Origin: Nocardia takedensis NBRC 100417 | GTDB taxonomy: Bacteria; Actinomycetota; Actinomycetes; Mycobacteriales; Mycobacteriaceae | Direction: 5' to 3' | DNA length: 64,000 nt | Assembly (NCBI RefSeq): GCF_000308695.1 | Contig: NZ_BAGG01000040.1 | Location: forward strand, 1 to 64,000 | In this document: in pieces, positions 1 through 9,046 of the stretch | Layout: the number at the start of each line of letters is the position of its first letter | Numbering within the stretch: position 1 is the stretch's first letter | Program-made: the position numbers and the translations under genes | Notes under the pieces: model-generated | Told to the model about the DNA's origin: nothing | What the model saw: only the letters and a program-made list of their open reading frames with translations | The model's database searches: none

Positions 1-1259
1 TGTTCGAGGACGCCGAGCACTTCGCGCAGGTAGGCGGGGCCGAGGCGGGGCCAGTCCAGCGGGGCGGCGTCCAGGTTCGGGCAGGGCGCGAGTACCGAGA
101 ACGGTTCGTGGCGGCCGTCGGGTCGGTCGATGTACTGGGTGGGGTCGGTGAGCGCGGGGCGGGTCAGCAGCAGCGACGGGTCGCTCATCAGCGATCCCTT
201 GCCGCGCCGCGCGGCGATTTCGGCGAAGGTGCTCTCCCAGGCCGCGCCGAAGTCGATCGTGTGGTGGGCCCGGATCGGCCAGTCCGCGGTGACGTCGGCG
301 GGGATGGTGCCGTGCGCGACCATCGCGGACGGGGAGGCCCGCAGGCGTCGGCGGCGCAGCCCGAACCGGCGCAGCGCGCCGAGGTCGGCGGTGAGGATCG
401 CGACGTCGCAGTCGACCGAACCGCCGTCGGCGAGTCGGACCCGGCGCGCCCGGCGACCGTCGTAGTCGAGTCCGACGGCTTCGGTGTTCAGGCGCAGGTC
501 GCCGCCCGCCGCGGTGAAGGCGTCGGCCATGGCGGCGGTGACGGCGCGCATCCCGCCTTCGGGGAAGTACACGCCCAGCGAGGTGTCCATGTGCGGGATC
601 GCCCCGTACACGGCGAGCGCTTCGGCGGGCGGCATGCCGGCGTAGAGGGCCTGGAAGGTGAACAGTCGGACCAGTCGCGGGTCGCGCAGGTATCGGGTGA
701 CGGTGGGGCCGAGTCTGCCGAAGCCGCCGAGTCGGATCAGGTCGAGCAGTGCGGCGCGTTTGGCGGGCTGGCGGATCATGTCCAGCGGCGAGTCGAAGTT
801 GGTGTCCATGAATTCGCCGTATTCGGCGCGGTAGACGCGGGCCAGCCAGTCGCGCAGGCGCAGATAGCCGCGCACGGCTTCGGGGCCCGCGACGCGGTCG
901 ATCTCGGCGGCGGTGCGGTCGGGGTCGGCGAAGACGCGCACGGTCGCGCCGTCGGCGAAACGCGCGTGGTAGCCGGGGGCGAGGCGGTGCACGCGCAACG
1001 GTGGACGCACCGTCTCCCGGGTGTGCCCGACCGCGGCCAGGGCTTCGTCGATGAGTTCCGGCAAGGTCAATACCGTGGCGCCGGAATCGATCTCGTAGTC
1101 GGGTCCGCGGTAGCGGCCGACCCGACCGCCGGGATGGTCGTCGCGTTCGAGCACGGTGACGGTGCGTCCGGCGCCGCGCAGGTACAGCGCCGCGGCCAGA
1201 CCGGACAGTCCGGCGCCGACCACGACGATCCGCTCGGTCGGTCCGGTGACGGTCTTCAT
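1..1259 (-). CDS. crtI: Phytoene desaturase (CrtI family), 3' end cut by window edge
   Basis: FAD-dependent desaturase or isomerase of carotenoid synthesis, expected to convert phytoene towards lycopene at the membrane. The ATG at 1259 begins MKTVTGPTERIVVVGAG, followed by LSGLAAALYL; together these form the GxGxxG dinucleotide-binding fold at residues 14-19. An acidic residue run (LERDDHPGG) follows, as expected for FAD binding. About 419 codons are visible and the C-terminal part lies beyond base 1. The gene is co-directional with the polyprenyl diphosphate synthase upstream, with a small ORF between them. The family is certain; whether the substrate is phytoene or a later carotenoid cannot be settled from the part seen. 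Confidence 0.88.
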   Translation of the reverse strand, partial: MKTVTGPTERIVVVGAGLSGLAAALYLRGAGRTVTVLERDDHPGGRVGRYRGPDYEIDSGATVLTLPELIDEALAAVGHTRETVRPPLRVHRLAPGYHARFADGATVRVFADPDRTAAEIDRVAGPEAVRGYLRLRDWLARVYRAEYGEFMDTNFDSPLDMIRQPAKRAALLDLIRLGGFGRLGPTVTRYLRDPRLVRLFTFQALYAGMPPAEALAVYGAIPHMDTSLGVYFPEGGMRAVTAAMADAFTAAGGDLRLNTEAVGLDYDGRRARRVRLADGGSVDCDVAILTADLGALRRFGLRRRRLRASPSAMVAHGTIPADVTADWPIRAHHTIDFGAAWESTFAEIAARRGKGSLMSDPSLLLTRPALTDPTQYIDRPDGRHEPFSVLAPCPNLDAAPLDWPRLGPAYLREVLGVLE

Positions 1260-1383
1260 CGCACTCCTCGATCACGCGTAGATACCACGCGCACGATGGA
1301 TTCGACGGCGGTGCGGGGGCGGATCGAGGGCGCGCGGCTCCCGCCCCGAGGTGTCGGCGCGGCCGTGTCCCGGCCGCGCGCGC

Positions 1384-1611
1384 TCACTCGGTCTCGGTGT
1401 CGTGGTCCTCGGCCGTGTAGGTCGGCTCGGCGGGGGTCGCGGCGCACGAACGCGGTAGTCGGATGGCACGGCGCGCGGGCAGGCCCGCGCCCATGATCAG
1501 TCGCCGTTCCGTCTGCACGGCGGGGCGGCCCCGGCGCTTGCCGGGGTTGCGGGGCGCAGGGCCTGCGCCGACGGCGATGACGCGGTCGGCTGGTCCCATG
1601 ACGGCTTTCAT
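1384..1611 (-). CDS. 75-residue ORF with a CrtI-like N-terminus (possible gene remnant)
   Basis: The ATG at 1611 overlaps the stop of the synthase gene (ATGA) and has a good AGGAGG-like site just upstream, so translation is plausible. The first 17 residues, MKAVMGPADRVIAVGAG, match the start of the neighbouring CrtI (MKTVTGPTERIVVVGAG) at 11 of 17 positions. After the VGAG the similarity stops: the final Gly of GxGxxG is lost and the rest is Arg/Pro-rich. This looks like a duplicated and truncated 5' end of the desaturase gene. It could also be a real small protein kept by translational coupling. No function is assigned. Confidence 0.5.
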   Translation of the reverse strand: MKAVMGPADRVIAVGAGPAPRNPGKRRGRPAVQTERRLIMGAGLPARRAIRLPRSCAATPAEPTYTAEDHDTETE

Positions 1612-2861
1612 GCTGTCCTCCTGGTTGCGGCCAGAGCCATCGCGCGCAGGGTCTTCTTCGCGGATGGGGTGGCCGAGCTCTTCTCGATGGCGGCGAGGCC
1701 GCGGTCGGTGAATTCGGCGATGCGGCGTTCCACATCGTCGACGGCGCCGAGTTCGGTGAGCACGGCGCGCAGACGTTCGACTTCTTCGGCGCCGAGTTCG
1801 GTGCCGACGGTGGTGCGCAACAGTTTCGCGGCGGCCGGGTCGTTCTCGTCGGCGCGGCGCAGGGCCTCGGCGAGCAGCACGGTGCGCTTGCCCTCGCGCA
1901 GATCGTCGCCGGAGGGTTTGCCGGTGACCTCGGGGTCGCCGAACACGCCGAGCAGGTCGTCGCGCAGTTGGAAGGCGATCCCGATGTCGGTGCCGTAGTT
2001 GCGGTAGGCCTCGATCAGCGTGGGCTCGGCGTCGGCCAGCGCGGCGCCCAGGTGCAGCGGGCGCTCGACGGTGTAGGCGGCGGTCTTGTACCGGTTGATG
2101 CGCAGGGCGGCCTCGACGGATTCGTCGCCGCCCGCGTGACCGGTGATGTCGAGCAGTTGTCCGCCGAGCACCTCGGTGCGCATCAGCGCCCACACCGGCG
2201 CGAACCGGGCCAGGGCGGCGGGGTCGAGACCCGCGGCGTGCACCATGTCGTCCGCCCAGGCCAGTGCGAGATCGCCGACCAGGATGGCCACGCCGGCGCC
2301 GAACTGGGCCGGATCGCCCGCCCAGCCGCGATCACGGTGGCGCTGCTCGAAATCGACGTGCACGGTCGGGAACCGGCGGCGGGTGCGCGAGGAGTCGATG
2401 ATGTCGTCGTGGATCAGCGCGCACGCCTGCACCAGTTCCAGCGCCGCGCAGGCCCGCGCGACCGCCGCGGCCTGCGGACCGTCGGGATCTCCGCCCGCGC
2501 CCTGCCAGCCCGTCCACGCGAACGCGGGCCGGGTGCGTTTGCCGCCCCGCAGCACGAACAGGCGCAGCGCCTCGGCGGATTCGACGAAGGTCGGCCCGAG
2601 CGGTTCGACCGCGGCCGCGCGGTCGGCGAAGAATTCCGTCAGCGCGGCCTCGGTGGCGGCGACGAAATCGGCGGGAGCGAGCGTCGGCGAGGATGCCCCG
2701 GCCGCGGCGGCGGCGCCGTGGTCAGCCGCCGACGGGATGCGCGTCGGAGTACCGGGTCCGGCGGACAGGACAACCTCCAGGGTCGTGCGTTCGGTGGGGG
2801 CCGCGCCCGGAAGCGCGGTGACGAGGCTCGTCGTGCTCGGGGCATGCCGGTGGACGCACAT
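1608..2861 (-). CDS. idsA: Polyprenyl (geranylgeranyl-type) diphosphate synthase
   Basis: Condenses isopentenyl diphosphate with allylic diphosphates to give the prenyl precursor of carotenoids or quinones. The first aspartate-rich motif is HDDIIDSSRTRR and the second is FQLRDDLLGVFGD; the GGKRTRP motif for diphosphate binding precedes them. The protein is 417 residues from the ATG at 2861, or 440 from the GTG at 2930. Both leave an N-terminal tail longer than usual (about 70-90 residues rich in Ala, Pro and Thr), so the start is uncertain. A TATTCT -10-like box lies at 2914-2909, which favours 2861. In M. tuberculosis the homologue idsA2 also neighbours a metF-like gene. Product chain length is not readable with confidence. 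Confidence 0.88.
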   Translation of the reverse strand: MCVHRHAPSTTSLVTALPGAAPTERTTLEVVLSAGPGTPTRIPSAADHGAAAAAGASSPTLAPADFVAATEAALTEFFADRAAAVEPLGPTFVESAEALRLFVLRGGKRTRPAFAWTGWQGAGGDPDGPQAAAVARACAALELVQACALIHDDIIDSSRTRRRFPTVHVDFEQRHRDRGWAGDPAQFGAGVAILVGDLALAWADDMVHAAGLDPAALARFAPVWALMRTEVLGGQLLDITGHAGGDESVEAALRINRYKTAAYTVERPLHLGAALADAEPTLIEAYRNYGTDIGIAFQLRDDLLGVFGDPEVTGKPSGDDLREGKRTVLLAEALRRADENDPAAAKLLRTTVGTELGAEEVERLRAVLTELGAVDDVERRIAEFTDRGLAAIEKSSATPSAKKTLRAMALAATRRTA

Positions 2862-3021
2862 CGCGCCGGGCCGTGGTCGCACCGAGTGCGTGGAACCGGA
2901 ATGCCGCGAGAATACTGCCCAGTTGTCCACGATACGCGGGTGCCGCGGCGGGTTCGCGCGCCGGCCCCACTATCGCGCGCCCGCGCGCGGGACAGCGCCC
3001 CGACCGGCGCACATCGGCCTC

Positions 3022-3027
3022 TACACT
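3022..3027 (+). promoter_or_regulatory. -10 box of leaderless metF
   Basis: TACACT fits TANNNT and ends six bases before the GTG at 3034. Transcription would therefore start at or next to the start codon, and no ribosome-binding site is present. This marks the GTG as the start. Confidence 0.6.
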
Positions 3028-3033
3028 GGATCG

Positions 3034-4035
3034 GTGACTTTCGATTCCGTACGGCCCGGCCCGACCTCCCGCCGCGCCTCGGCGACCCCGCCGAGCGTCC
3101 CCGGGACGCCGTCGGTCGTGCAGAGTCTGCGCAGGCACGCGAGCCGTGCGGTGCCGTTCTCGGTGGAATTCAACCCGCCGCGCGACGAGGCGGGCGAGGC
3201 CAGGCTGTGGCGCGCGGTGCGCGAATTCGAACGGATGCATCCCGCCTTCGTGTCGATGACCTACGGCGCGGGCGGGTCGACGAAAGACCGCACGGTCCGC
3301 GTCACCGGTCAGCTCGCCCAGGAGACCACCCTGCTGCCGGTGGCCCATCTGACGGCGGTCGGGCACAGCATCGCCGAACTGCGCTCGCTGGTCGGCTCCT
3401 ACGCCGATTCCGGGATACGCAACATCCTGGTGCTGCGCGGCGATCCGCCGGGTGATCCGCTCGGCGAGTGGCACCGGCATCCCGAGGGCGTCGAGTACGC
3501 CGAGGAACTGGTGCGCATCGTGCGCGATCTCGGCGATTTCCACGTCGGGGTGGCTTCGTTCCCGCAGGGCCATCACCGTTCGCCCGACCTGGACCACGAC
3601 ACCGCCCAGTTGGCGGCGAAACTGCGTGCGGGCGCGGAGTATTCGATCACCCAGATGTTCTTCGACGTCGAGCACTACCTGCGGTTGCGCGACCGGTTGG
3701 TCGCCCACGACCCGGTCGAGGGCGCCAAGCCGATCATTCCCGAACTGATGCCGGTCACCTCGCTGCGCACGGTGGCCCGCGCCGAGGAACTGTCCGGGCG
3801 TCCGCTGCCGGACGCGGTCCGCGAGCGGTTGCTGCGCGCGGCGGGCCCGGGCCCCGAGGAGGATCGCGCCGCGGTGCGGGCCGAAGGGATCGAGATCGCG
3901 ACCGAGATGGCCCAGCGGCTCATCGACGAGGGCGCACCCTGCCTGCACTTCATCACGTTGAATTTCGCCAAGGCGACCAGCGAGGTCCTCAGCAATCTCG
4001 GCTACGGGGTGACGGCCGCGCCGGTCAGCGCCTGA
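3034..4035 (+). CDS. metF: Methylenetetrahydrofolate reductase family protein
   Basis: Expected to reduce 5,10-methylene-THF to 5-methyl-THF, the methyl donor for methionine synthesis. The 333-residue protein has the family barrel features: FSVEFNPPRDEA near residue 35, SMTYGAGGST, HLTAVGHS, the NILVLRGDPP strand, and ITQMFFDVEHY. The gene is divergent from the prenyl synthase and convergent with the sulfur-related operon, from which a strong hairpin separates it. It resembles the short, divergent mycobacterial type (Rv2172c-like) beside lppM and idsA2 in M. tuberculosis. Cofactor use (FAD or none) cannot be told here. The leaderless GTG start is set by the -10 box at 3022. Confidence 0.85.
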   Translation: MTFDSVRPGPTSRRASATPPSVPGTPSVVQSLRRHASRAVPFSVEFNPPRDEAGEARLWRAVREFERMHPAFVSMTYGAGGSTKDRTVRVTGQLAQETTLLPVAHLTAVGHSIAELRSLVGSYADSGIRNILVLRGDPPGDPLGEWHRHPEGVEYAEELVRIVRDLGDFHVGVASFPQGHHRSPDLDHDTAQLAAKLRAGAEYSITQMFFDVEHYLRLRDRLVAHDPVEGAKPIIPELMPVTSLRTVARAEELSGRPLPDAVRERLLRAAGPGPEEDRAAVRAEGIEIATEMAQRLIDEGAPCLHFITLNFAKATSEVLSNLGYGVTAAPVSA

Positions 4036-4039
4036 CCCG

Positions 4040-4066
4040 GCGGGTGGTCGCCCCGCGACCACCCGC
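4040..4066. terminator. Bidirectional hairpin between metF and the LLM oxidoreductase gene
   Basis: Perfect inverted repeat: arms GCGGGTGGTCGC at 4040-4051 and GCGACCACCCGC at 4055-4066 with a CCC loop. It sits 4 bases after the metF stop and 5 bases before the opposing gene stop at 4072. There is no T-run, which is usual for high-GC actinobacteria. Confidence 0.75.
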
Positions 4067-4071
4067 GTCGG

Positions 4072-5220
4072 TCACGCGGCCCGCGCCGCGCGCAGGCCCC
4101 ACGCCTCGGCGAGCAGCCGATGCGATTCCAGCCGGTCCTCGTGTCCGTGGGTGATCGTGGTGACCAGCAGTTCGTCCGCGCCGGTGAGGCGTTGCAGCGC
4201 CCTCAGCCGCTCGACCACCGTCGCGGGCGAGCCGACGAACTGGGTCGCGAGGCGGTCCTCGACCACGCCGCGCTGTTCGTCGGTCAACGGCGCGAGCCCG
4301 TTCGGGTCCGGGTAGTCGACCGCGCCGCCTTCCGCGCGGATGCTGTGTACCCAGTGCGGGTAGCCGCTCGCCAGCTCTCGCGCGCCGGCGTCGTCGGCCG
4401 CCACCACCACGTCGGCGGAGACCACCACGTACGGCTCGCGCAGGAACCGCGACGGACGGAACGCCGCGCGATAGGCGGCCACCGCGTCGAGCGCCGTGCC
4501 GGGCGCGACGTGGTAGGCCGCGGCCAGCGGCAGACCGAGCCGTCCGGCCAGTTCGGCGCTCTCGCCGCCCGAACTGCCGAACAACCACACCTGCACGTCG
4601 GCCCCTTCGCCGGGCACCGCGTGCAGCGCGACGCCGTCCGGGGTCTTGTAGGTCCCGTCGAGCAGCGCGAGGATCTCCTCGACCTGGTCGGCGAAATCGG
4701 GCGGGGTGGCCCCCTGGTGGTAGAGCGCGTGCAGCGCGGCCAGGTACTTCGAGCGGTCGCCGAATTCGGCGAACTCGAACGGCGGCGGGATCACCACGCC
4801 GTCGCGCACGACCGTTTCACGCGGCGGCGCGTCGGCGGGCTTCGCCGGGGTCCGCCCGCTGGGCGCGCCCCCGAATTCCGCGCGGCGGTGCGCCGAGCGG
4901 CCCAGGCCGAGATCGATGCGGCCGGGGTGCAGGGCGTCGATGGTCCCGAACGCCTCCACGATCGCGGAGGACGTGTGGTATCCGGCCTGCACCGCCGCCG
5001 AGCCGACCCGGATCCGCGAAGTGGCGGCGGCGACCAGTCCGAGCAGGGTGATCGTCGAGGAACTGGCGACGCGGACGAAATGGTGTTCAGCCAGCCAGTA
5101 CCGGTGATATCCCCAGTCCTCGGCGCGCCGGGCCAGGTCGACGGTGTTGCGGATCGCCTGCTGGGGCGTGGAGCCCGCGCTGACCGGGGCGAGGTCCAGG
5201 ATCGAGAGCGGGACGCTCAT
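4072..5220 (-). CDS. LLM-class flavin-dependent oxidoreductase
   Basis: A luciferase-like TIM-barrel monooxygenase using reduced flavin, 382 residues. Family marks are the N-terminal PLSILDLAPVSAG strand, WLAEHHF near residue 43, and RIDLGLGRSAHRRAEF in the middle. It is the last gene of the SAM-riboswitch operon, and its ATG overlaps the stop of the DUF1684 gene (ATGA). Luciferase-like monooxygenases often cleave C-S bonds of sulfonates or oxidise organosulfur compounds. Because of the S-box and the two importers, a role in releasing sulfur from an imported compound is likely, but this is inference. The substrate is unknown. Related alkanal-monooxygenase-like members have other roles. Confidence 0.88.
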   Translation of the reverse strand: MSVPLSILDLAPVSAGSTPQQAIRNTVDLARRAEDWGYHRYWLAEHHFVRVASSSTITLLGLVAAATSRIRVGSAAVQAGYHTSSAIVEAFGTIDALHPGRIDLGLGRSAHRRAEFGGAPSGRTPAKPADAPPRETVVRDGVVIPPPFEFAEFGDRSKYLAALHALYHQGATPPDFADQVEEILALLDGTYKTPDGVALHAVPGEGADVQVWLFGSSGGESAELAGRLGLPLAAAYHVAPGTALDAVAAYRAAFRPSRFLREPYVVVSADVVVAADDAGARELASGYPHWVHSIRAEGGAVDYPDPNGLAPLTDEQRGVVEDRLATQFVGSPATVVERLRALQRLTGADELLVTTITHGHEDRLESHRLLAEAWGLRAARAA

Positions 5221-6026
5221 GCCCGGCCGCCGTTCAGGCGTGGATCCTGTTCGCCCGCTTCGATCGCGATCCGCAACCGGTTCTCGGCCGGGGCCACCGG
5301 GCAGGTCGCGTAGTCGGTGAACGCGCACGGCAGGTTCGCCGCCCGGTTGAAGTCCAGGACGACGGTCCCGTCCGCGGCGGCCGCGCCGATCCGCAGCGAC
5401 CTGGCCGCCGGATAGGTGGTGACCCCGCTGGTCGCGTCGGTGAACAGGATCCGCAGATCGTCCGGCGTCCCGAAGGCGACCACGCGTTCGGTGACCGAGC
5501 CGATCGTGAACTCGACGGTGCCCGCGGCCGCGTGGTGGTGTTCCAGACCCTCGACCACCGCGCCCGTGGTGACGGTGCGCGCGGCGTCGAAGGCGGTGAA
5601 TCGGCCGTTCACCGTCCATTTCGCGGCGGGGGAGTAGGTCGGGATCCCGGCGAAGGCGGCCAGCGATGGCGCCGCCGGATCGTGCACGCGCACGGCGTAG
5701 CGCCCCGTGCGCCGGATCACCTCCAGGATTCGGCGCTCGTGGCGCACGTGTAGGCCCGGCGCGCCCTCGACCGGTGCGATGATCTGCACCCCGGCGATGC
5801 GCTCGCCGTCGAAGTCGAGTCGGTCGGCGGGTTTGGCGGTGATGAACACCTTGTTGTCGGTGACCCACCAGGTGCCCGGCACGGCGTCGAGGTGTTCGGG
5901 CCGGTCGGTTAGCCAGTGCAGGCCGGTCAGGCTCAAGAAGCCGAGGGGGTCACGCAGGTCGTCCTCGCGATCGCGGTGCCACTGGGCCCACTCGGTCTCG
6001 AAATGCGTTGCGGTGGTAGCGGTCAT
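5217..6026 (-). CDS. DUF1684 domain protein
   Basis: A 269-residue soluble protein of a conserved family without an established reaction. Recognised by its C-terminal signature NRAANLPCAFTDYATCP followed by PAENRLRIAIEAGE, by DPLGFLSLTGLHWL near residue 27, and by a central beta-rich part. The ATG at 6026 follows a GAAGGAGC ribosome site. It overlaps the downstream flavin oxidoreductase gene by ATGA, so the two products are made together. The conserved Cys and acidic residues of the signature could bind metal, but nothing here proves that. Its place in a SAM-regulated operon links it to sulfur or one-carbon metabolism. Confidence 0.8.
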   Translation of the reverse strand: MTATTATHFETEWAQWHRDREDDLRDPLGFLSLTGLHWLTDRPEHLDAVPGTWWVTDNKVFITAKPADRLDFDGERIAGVQIIAPVEGAPGLHVRHERRILEVIRRTGRYAVRVHDPAAPSLAAFAGIPTYSPAAKWTVNGRFTAFDAARTVTTGAVVEGLEHHHAAAGTVEFTIGSVTERVVAFGTPDDLRILFTDATSGVTTYPAARSLRIGAAAADGTVVLDFNRAANLPCAFTDYATCPVAPAENRLRIAIEAGEQDPRLNGGRA

Positions 6027-6153
6027 GATGCTCGGGCTCCTTCGTGATCGTCGGATCGGGATGGGTGGTCCTGGGTGGCCGCGCCGCGGCGCGCGGAGTC
6101 GGGGCCGCGTGGGCTCTCCGGTCGACAGGTGGGCCGGACCGCCGTTGCGGTGG

Positions 6154-6528
6154 TCACGAGAGGCCCTTCCAGTCGATGAGCCGCGCTGCGACGGGCCCCG
6201 CGGTCTCGGCGAGGTCGGGTGCGAGACCGGCGGCGCAGTACCAGGGCACGCCCGAACGCGGTGCGCCCGTGGCGAACTTGGACCGGGCGTAGGCGCGCAG
6301 GCGGGCGGGCAGCCAGGAACGGACCGCCCCGGCTGCAGGCGTCGTGGTTGCGGCCTCCGCGACTCGACCGGCGCTCCCGGGCCGGGGCGCGGGTGACGTG
6401 GCGGTGGCATTCGTGACTCGGCCGACGCTCCCGGGGTCGGGTTCGATCGGGCCGGACGGTCCCAGCGCGAGCGCGACGGTCTCGGCGTCCGGTCCCAGGG
6501 CGCGGGAGTTCGCGTGCGGATCGTGCAT
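6154..6528 (-). CDS. Hypothetical protein in the SAM-riboswitch operon
   Basis: Unrecognised protein of 124 residues. The ATG at 6528 (MHDPHANSRALG) is preceded by GGAAGGTGG at a good distance. A GTG at 6561 would overlap the ABC ATPase stop (GTGA) and add 11 residues. The N-terminal two thirds are low-complexity Ala/Pro/Gly/Thr. The C-terminal 55 residues look ordered: SWLPARLRAYARSKF, then GVPWYCAAGLAPDLAET and a terminal LIDWKGLS. No signal peptide or membrane segment is seen. It lies between the importer ATPase and the DUF1684 gene, with a 127-base gap after it. The position supports a real gene; the composition makes this less sure. Confidence 0.5.
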   Translation of the reverse strand: MHDPHANSRALGPDAETVALALGPSGPIEPDPGSVGRVTNATATSPAPRPGSAGRVAEAATTTPAAGAVRSWLPARLRAYARSKFATGAPRSGVPWYCAAGLAPDLAETAGPVAARLIDWKGLS

Positions 6529-6557
6529 CGGGGAACCACCTTCCGGATCGGGCCGCT

Positions 6558-8168
6558 TCACGGTTCCCGCCCGGGGCGGGGGATGGCGGCGAGCAGTTCG
6601 CGGGTGTACTCGTGCCGGGGGTTGTCGAAGATCTCGGCGGTGGAACCGGATTCGACGATGCGCCCGGCGCGCATGACGGCGACGCGGTCGCTGATGCGCC
6701 GGACCACCGCCAGGTCGTGGGAGATGAACAGGTAGCCCAGGCCGAGTTCGGCTTGCAGTCGCTCCAGCAGTTCCAGGATCTGGGCCTGCACCGAGGCGTC
6801 CAGCGCGGACACCGGTTCGTCCAGGACCAGCAGGTCGGGGTGCAGGGCCAGCGCGCGGGCGATGGCGACCCGCTGGCGTTGTCCGCCGGACAGTTCGGCG
6901 GGACGGCGCTGGGCGAAGCGGCCCGGCAGCGCGACCTGCTCCAGCAGCGCCGTGACCCGTTCGGTCCGTTCGGCGGCGCCGCCGACCCCGAACGCGCGCA
7001 GCGGTTCGTCCACGATCGCGGACACCCGCAGGCGCGGGTCCAGGGAGGCGTAGGGGTTCTGGTAGACGATCTGGAAGCGTCTGCGCAGTGCCCGCAACCG
7101 GTTGCCGCGCAGGCGGTGCAGCGGTGTGCCGTCGAAGGTGACGGTGCCGCTGTCGGCGTCGGTGAGCCGCATCGCGATCCGCGCGGTGGTCGATTTGCCC
7201 GATCCGGATTCGCCGACCAGCGACAGGGTCTGCCCGCGCGCCACCTCGAACCCGACGTCGGCGACCGCCGTCACCGCGCCGCCGCCGCGCGCGCGGAACC
7301 GTTTGCGGATGCCGTCCAGCGCCAGCAGCGGGGGACCGGTCTCGGTCCGCGCGGGCCGGAATCCCTCGAACGGCGCGAGACTGGGCGAGGCGGCCAGCAG
7401 TCGCCGCGTGTACGGATGCCGCGGCTTGCTCAGCACGGTCGAACTCGGCCCGGACTCCACGATCAGGCCCTCGTGCAGCACGATCACCCGGTCCGCGCGT
7501 TCGGCCGCGATCGCGAGGTCGTGGGTGATCAGCAGCACCGCGGTGCCGCGCGCGGCGGTCTGGGCGGCCAACCGGTCCAGCACCCGGCGCGCGACGGTGG
7601 CGTCCAGGGCGCTGGTCGGTTCGTCGGCGATGACCAGGTCCGGTTCGGCGATCAGCGCCGCCGCGATCAGCACCCGCTGGCGCTGGCCGCCGGAGAGTTC
7701 GTGCGGGTACTGCCGCGCGCGCAGTTCGGGCCGGTCCAGTCCCGCGTCGGCGAGCAGTTCGACCGCACGCGCGCGGGCCGTGCGCCGATCCGCGAGGCCG
7801 TGCACGCGCAGCGTCTCGGCGACTTGGTCGCCGACCCGCAGCACCGGATTGAGCGAGAGTCCCGGATCCTGCGGCACGAATCCGACGCGCGCGCCGCGCA
7901 ACCGGCGCAGCACCCGCTCGTCGCCCAGGTCCAGCGGTGTTCCGTCGAAGGTGACCGACCCCGAGGTGAGTTCGCCGTCGGCCCCGAGCAGACCGATCAC
8001 CGACTGCGCCAGCGTCGACTTGCCGGACCCGGATTCCCCGACCAGCGCGACGACTTCACCGCGCGCGATCTCGAGCGAGACCCCGGCGACGGCGGTCACC
8101 GATTCGGTGCTCCCGCGATACCGGACGCGCAGGTCCTCGATCCGCAGCAGCGCCTGGTCGCCGGTCAT
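6558..8168 (-). CDS. Oligopeptide/dipeptide-type ABC transporter, fused double ATPase
   Basis: A cytoplasmic energising subunit with two nucleotide-binding domains in one 536-residue chain, equivalent to DppD plus DppF. Domain 1 has Walker [10 protein letters not shown] at residues 44-52, the signature LSGGQRQR, and Walker [13 protein letters not shown]. Domain 2 repeats the set: [29 protein letters not shown], and [12 protein letters not shown]. Both domains carry the peptide-type tails ([10 protein letters not shown] and [10 protein letters not shown]). The ATG overlaps the DppC-like permease stop (ATGA). It drives the two permeases encoded upstream. The class transports peptides, nickel or other small compounds. 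The operon context suggests a sulfur-containing substrate. Confidence 0.92.
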   Translation of the reverse strand: MTGDQALLRIEDLRVRYRGSTESVTAVAGVSLEIARGEVVALVGESGSGKSTLAQSVIGLLGADGELTSGSVTFDGTPLDLGDERVLRRLRGARVGFVPQDPGLSLNPVLRVGDQVAETLRVHGLADRRTARARAVELLADAGLDRPELRARQYPHELSGGQRQRVLIAAALIAEPDLVIADEPTSALDATVARRVLDRLAAQTAARGTAVLLITHDLAIAAERADRVIVLHEGLIVESGPSSTVLSKPRHPYTRRLLAASPSLAPFEGFRPARTETGPPLLALDGIRKRFRARGGGAVTAVADVGFEVARGQTLSLVGESGSGKSTTARIAMRLTDADSGTVTFDGTPLHRLRGNRLRALRRRFQIVYQNPYASLDPRLRVSAIVDEPLRAFGVGGAAERTERVTALLEQVALPGRFAQRRPAELSGGQRQRVAIARALALHPDLLVLDEPVSALDASVQAQILELLERLQAELGLGYLFISHDLAVVRRISDRVAVMRAGRIVESGSTAEIFDNPRHEYTRELLAAIPRPGREP

Positions 8169-9046
8169 TCGACTCTCCTTCCGGCGGCGCGGCCGAGGCG
8201 TTGGGCGGCCAGCACGACCGCGATGATCACCAGGCCGGGCAGGGTGGTCATCCACCAGGCCGTCGCGAGGTAGTCGCGGCCCTCGGAGATGAGCGAACCC
8301 CATTCGGGGGTGGGCGGTTTCGCGCCGTAGCCGAGGAAGCTCAGCGCGGAGACCGCGAGGACGGCCATGCCGAATTCGACGGCGGCCAGCGCGAGCACCG
8401 GTTGGTAGGAGTTCGGCAGGATGTGCCGCAGCAGCACCGTGTACCAGCGGACCCCGCTCGCGTGCGCGGCCTCGACGTAGGCCGCCTGCCGGACCCGCAG
8501 CACCTCCGAACGCATGACGCGGGCGAAGTTGGCGACCAGCGAGACGCCGACCGCGATCGCGACGTTGCGGGTGCCGAAGCCCAGCGCGGTGACCAGCGCC
8601 AGCGACATCAGCAGGGTGGGGATGGCCAGCAGGACGTCGACCACCCGCATGATCGCGGCGTCCACGACCCCGCCCACGGCGCCGGACAGCAGGCCCAGCA
8701 GCGTGCCCGCGACCAGCGCGATGGCGACCGCGGTGAGGGTGGCGGTCAGCGACAGTCCCGCGCCGTGCACCATCCGCGTGTACAGGTCGCGGCCGATGTT
8801 GTCGGTGCCGAACCAGTGTTCGGCGCTCGGGCCGCGCAGTTTCTCGGCCGGGATGCCCGCGAGCGGATCACCGCCGGCGAACACCGAGGGGAACAGCGCC
8901 CAGCCGATCGCGACCACCGCGATCAGCGCCGCGAGGACAACGCCGAGGTTGCCGACCAGATTCCGCCACCGGGGGCGGACCGGGCGGGCGTCGGCGTCCG
9001 CGTCGCTCCGGTCGGTCGCGGTGCGGGTGCGCAACAGGTCAACCAC
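8165..9046 (-). CDS. ABC transporter permease, DppC type
   Basis: Inner-membrane permease of the peptide/nickel class, 293 residues from the GTG at 9046, which overlaps the DppB-like gene by 8 bases. After a charged N-terminal tail comes a first membrane helix ([17 protein letters not shown]). Then follow the family's extracellular segment [17 protein letters not shown], several more helices, and the cytoplasmic EAA-like loop [21 protein letters not shown] that docks on the ATPase. It pairs with the DppB-like permease. The N-terminal 30 residues are Asp/Arg-rich. Confidence 0.9.
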   Translation of the reverse strand: MVDLLRTRTATDRSDADADARPVRPRWRNLVGNLGVVLAALIAVVAIGWALFPSVFAGGDPLAGIPAEKLRGPSAEHWFGTDNIGRDLYTRMVHGAGLSLTATLTAVAIALVAGTLLGLLSGAVGGVVDAAIMRVVDVLLAIPTLLMSLALVTALGFGTRNVAIAVGVSLVANFARVMRSEVLRVRQAAYVEAAHASGVRWYTVLLRHILPNSYQPVLALAAVEFGMAVLAVSALSFLGYGAKPPTPEWGSLISEGRDYLATAWWMTTLPGLVIIAVVLAAQRLGRAAGRRVE

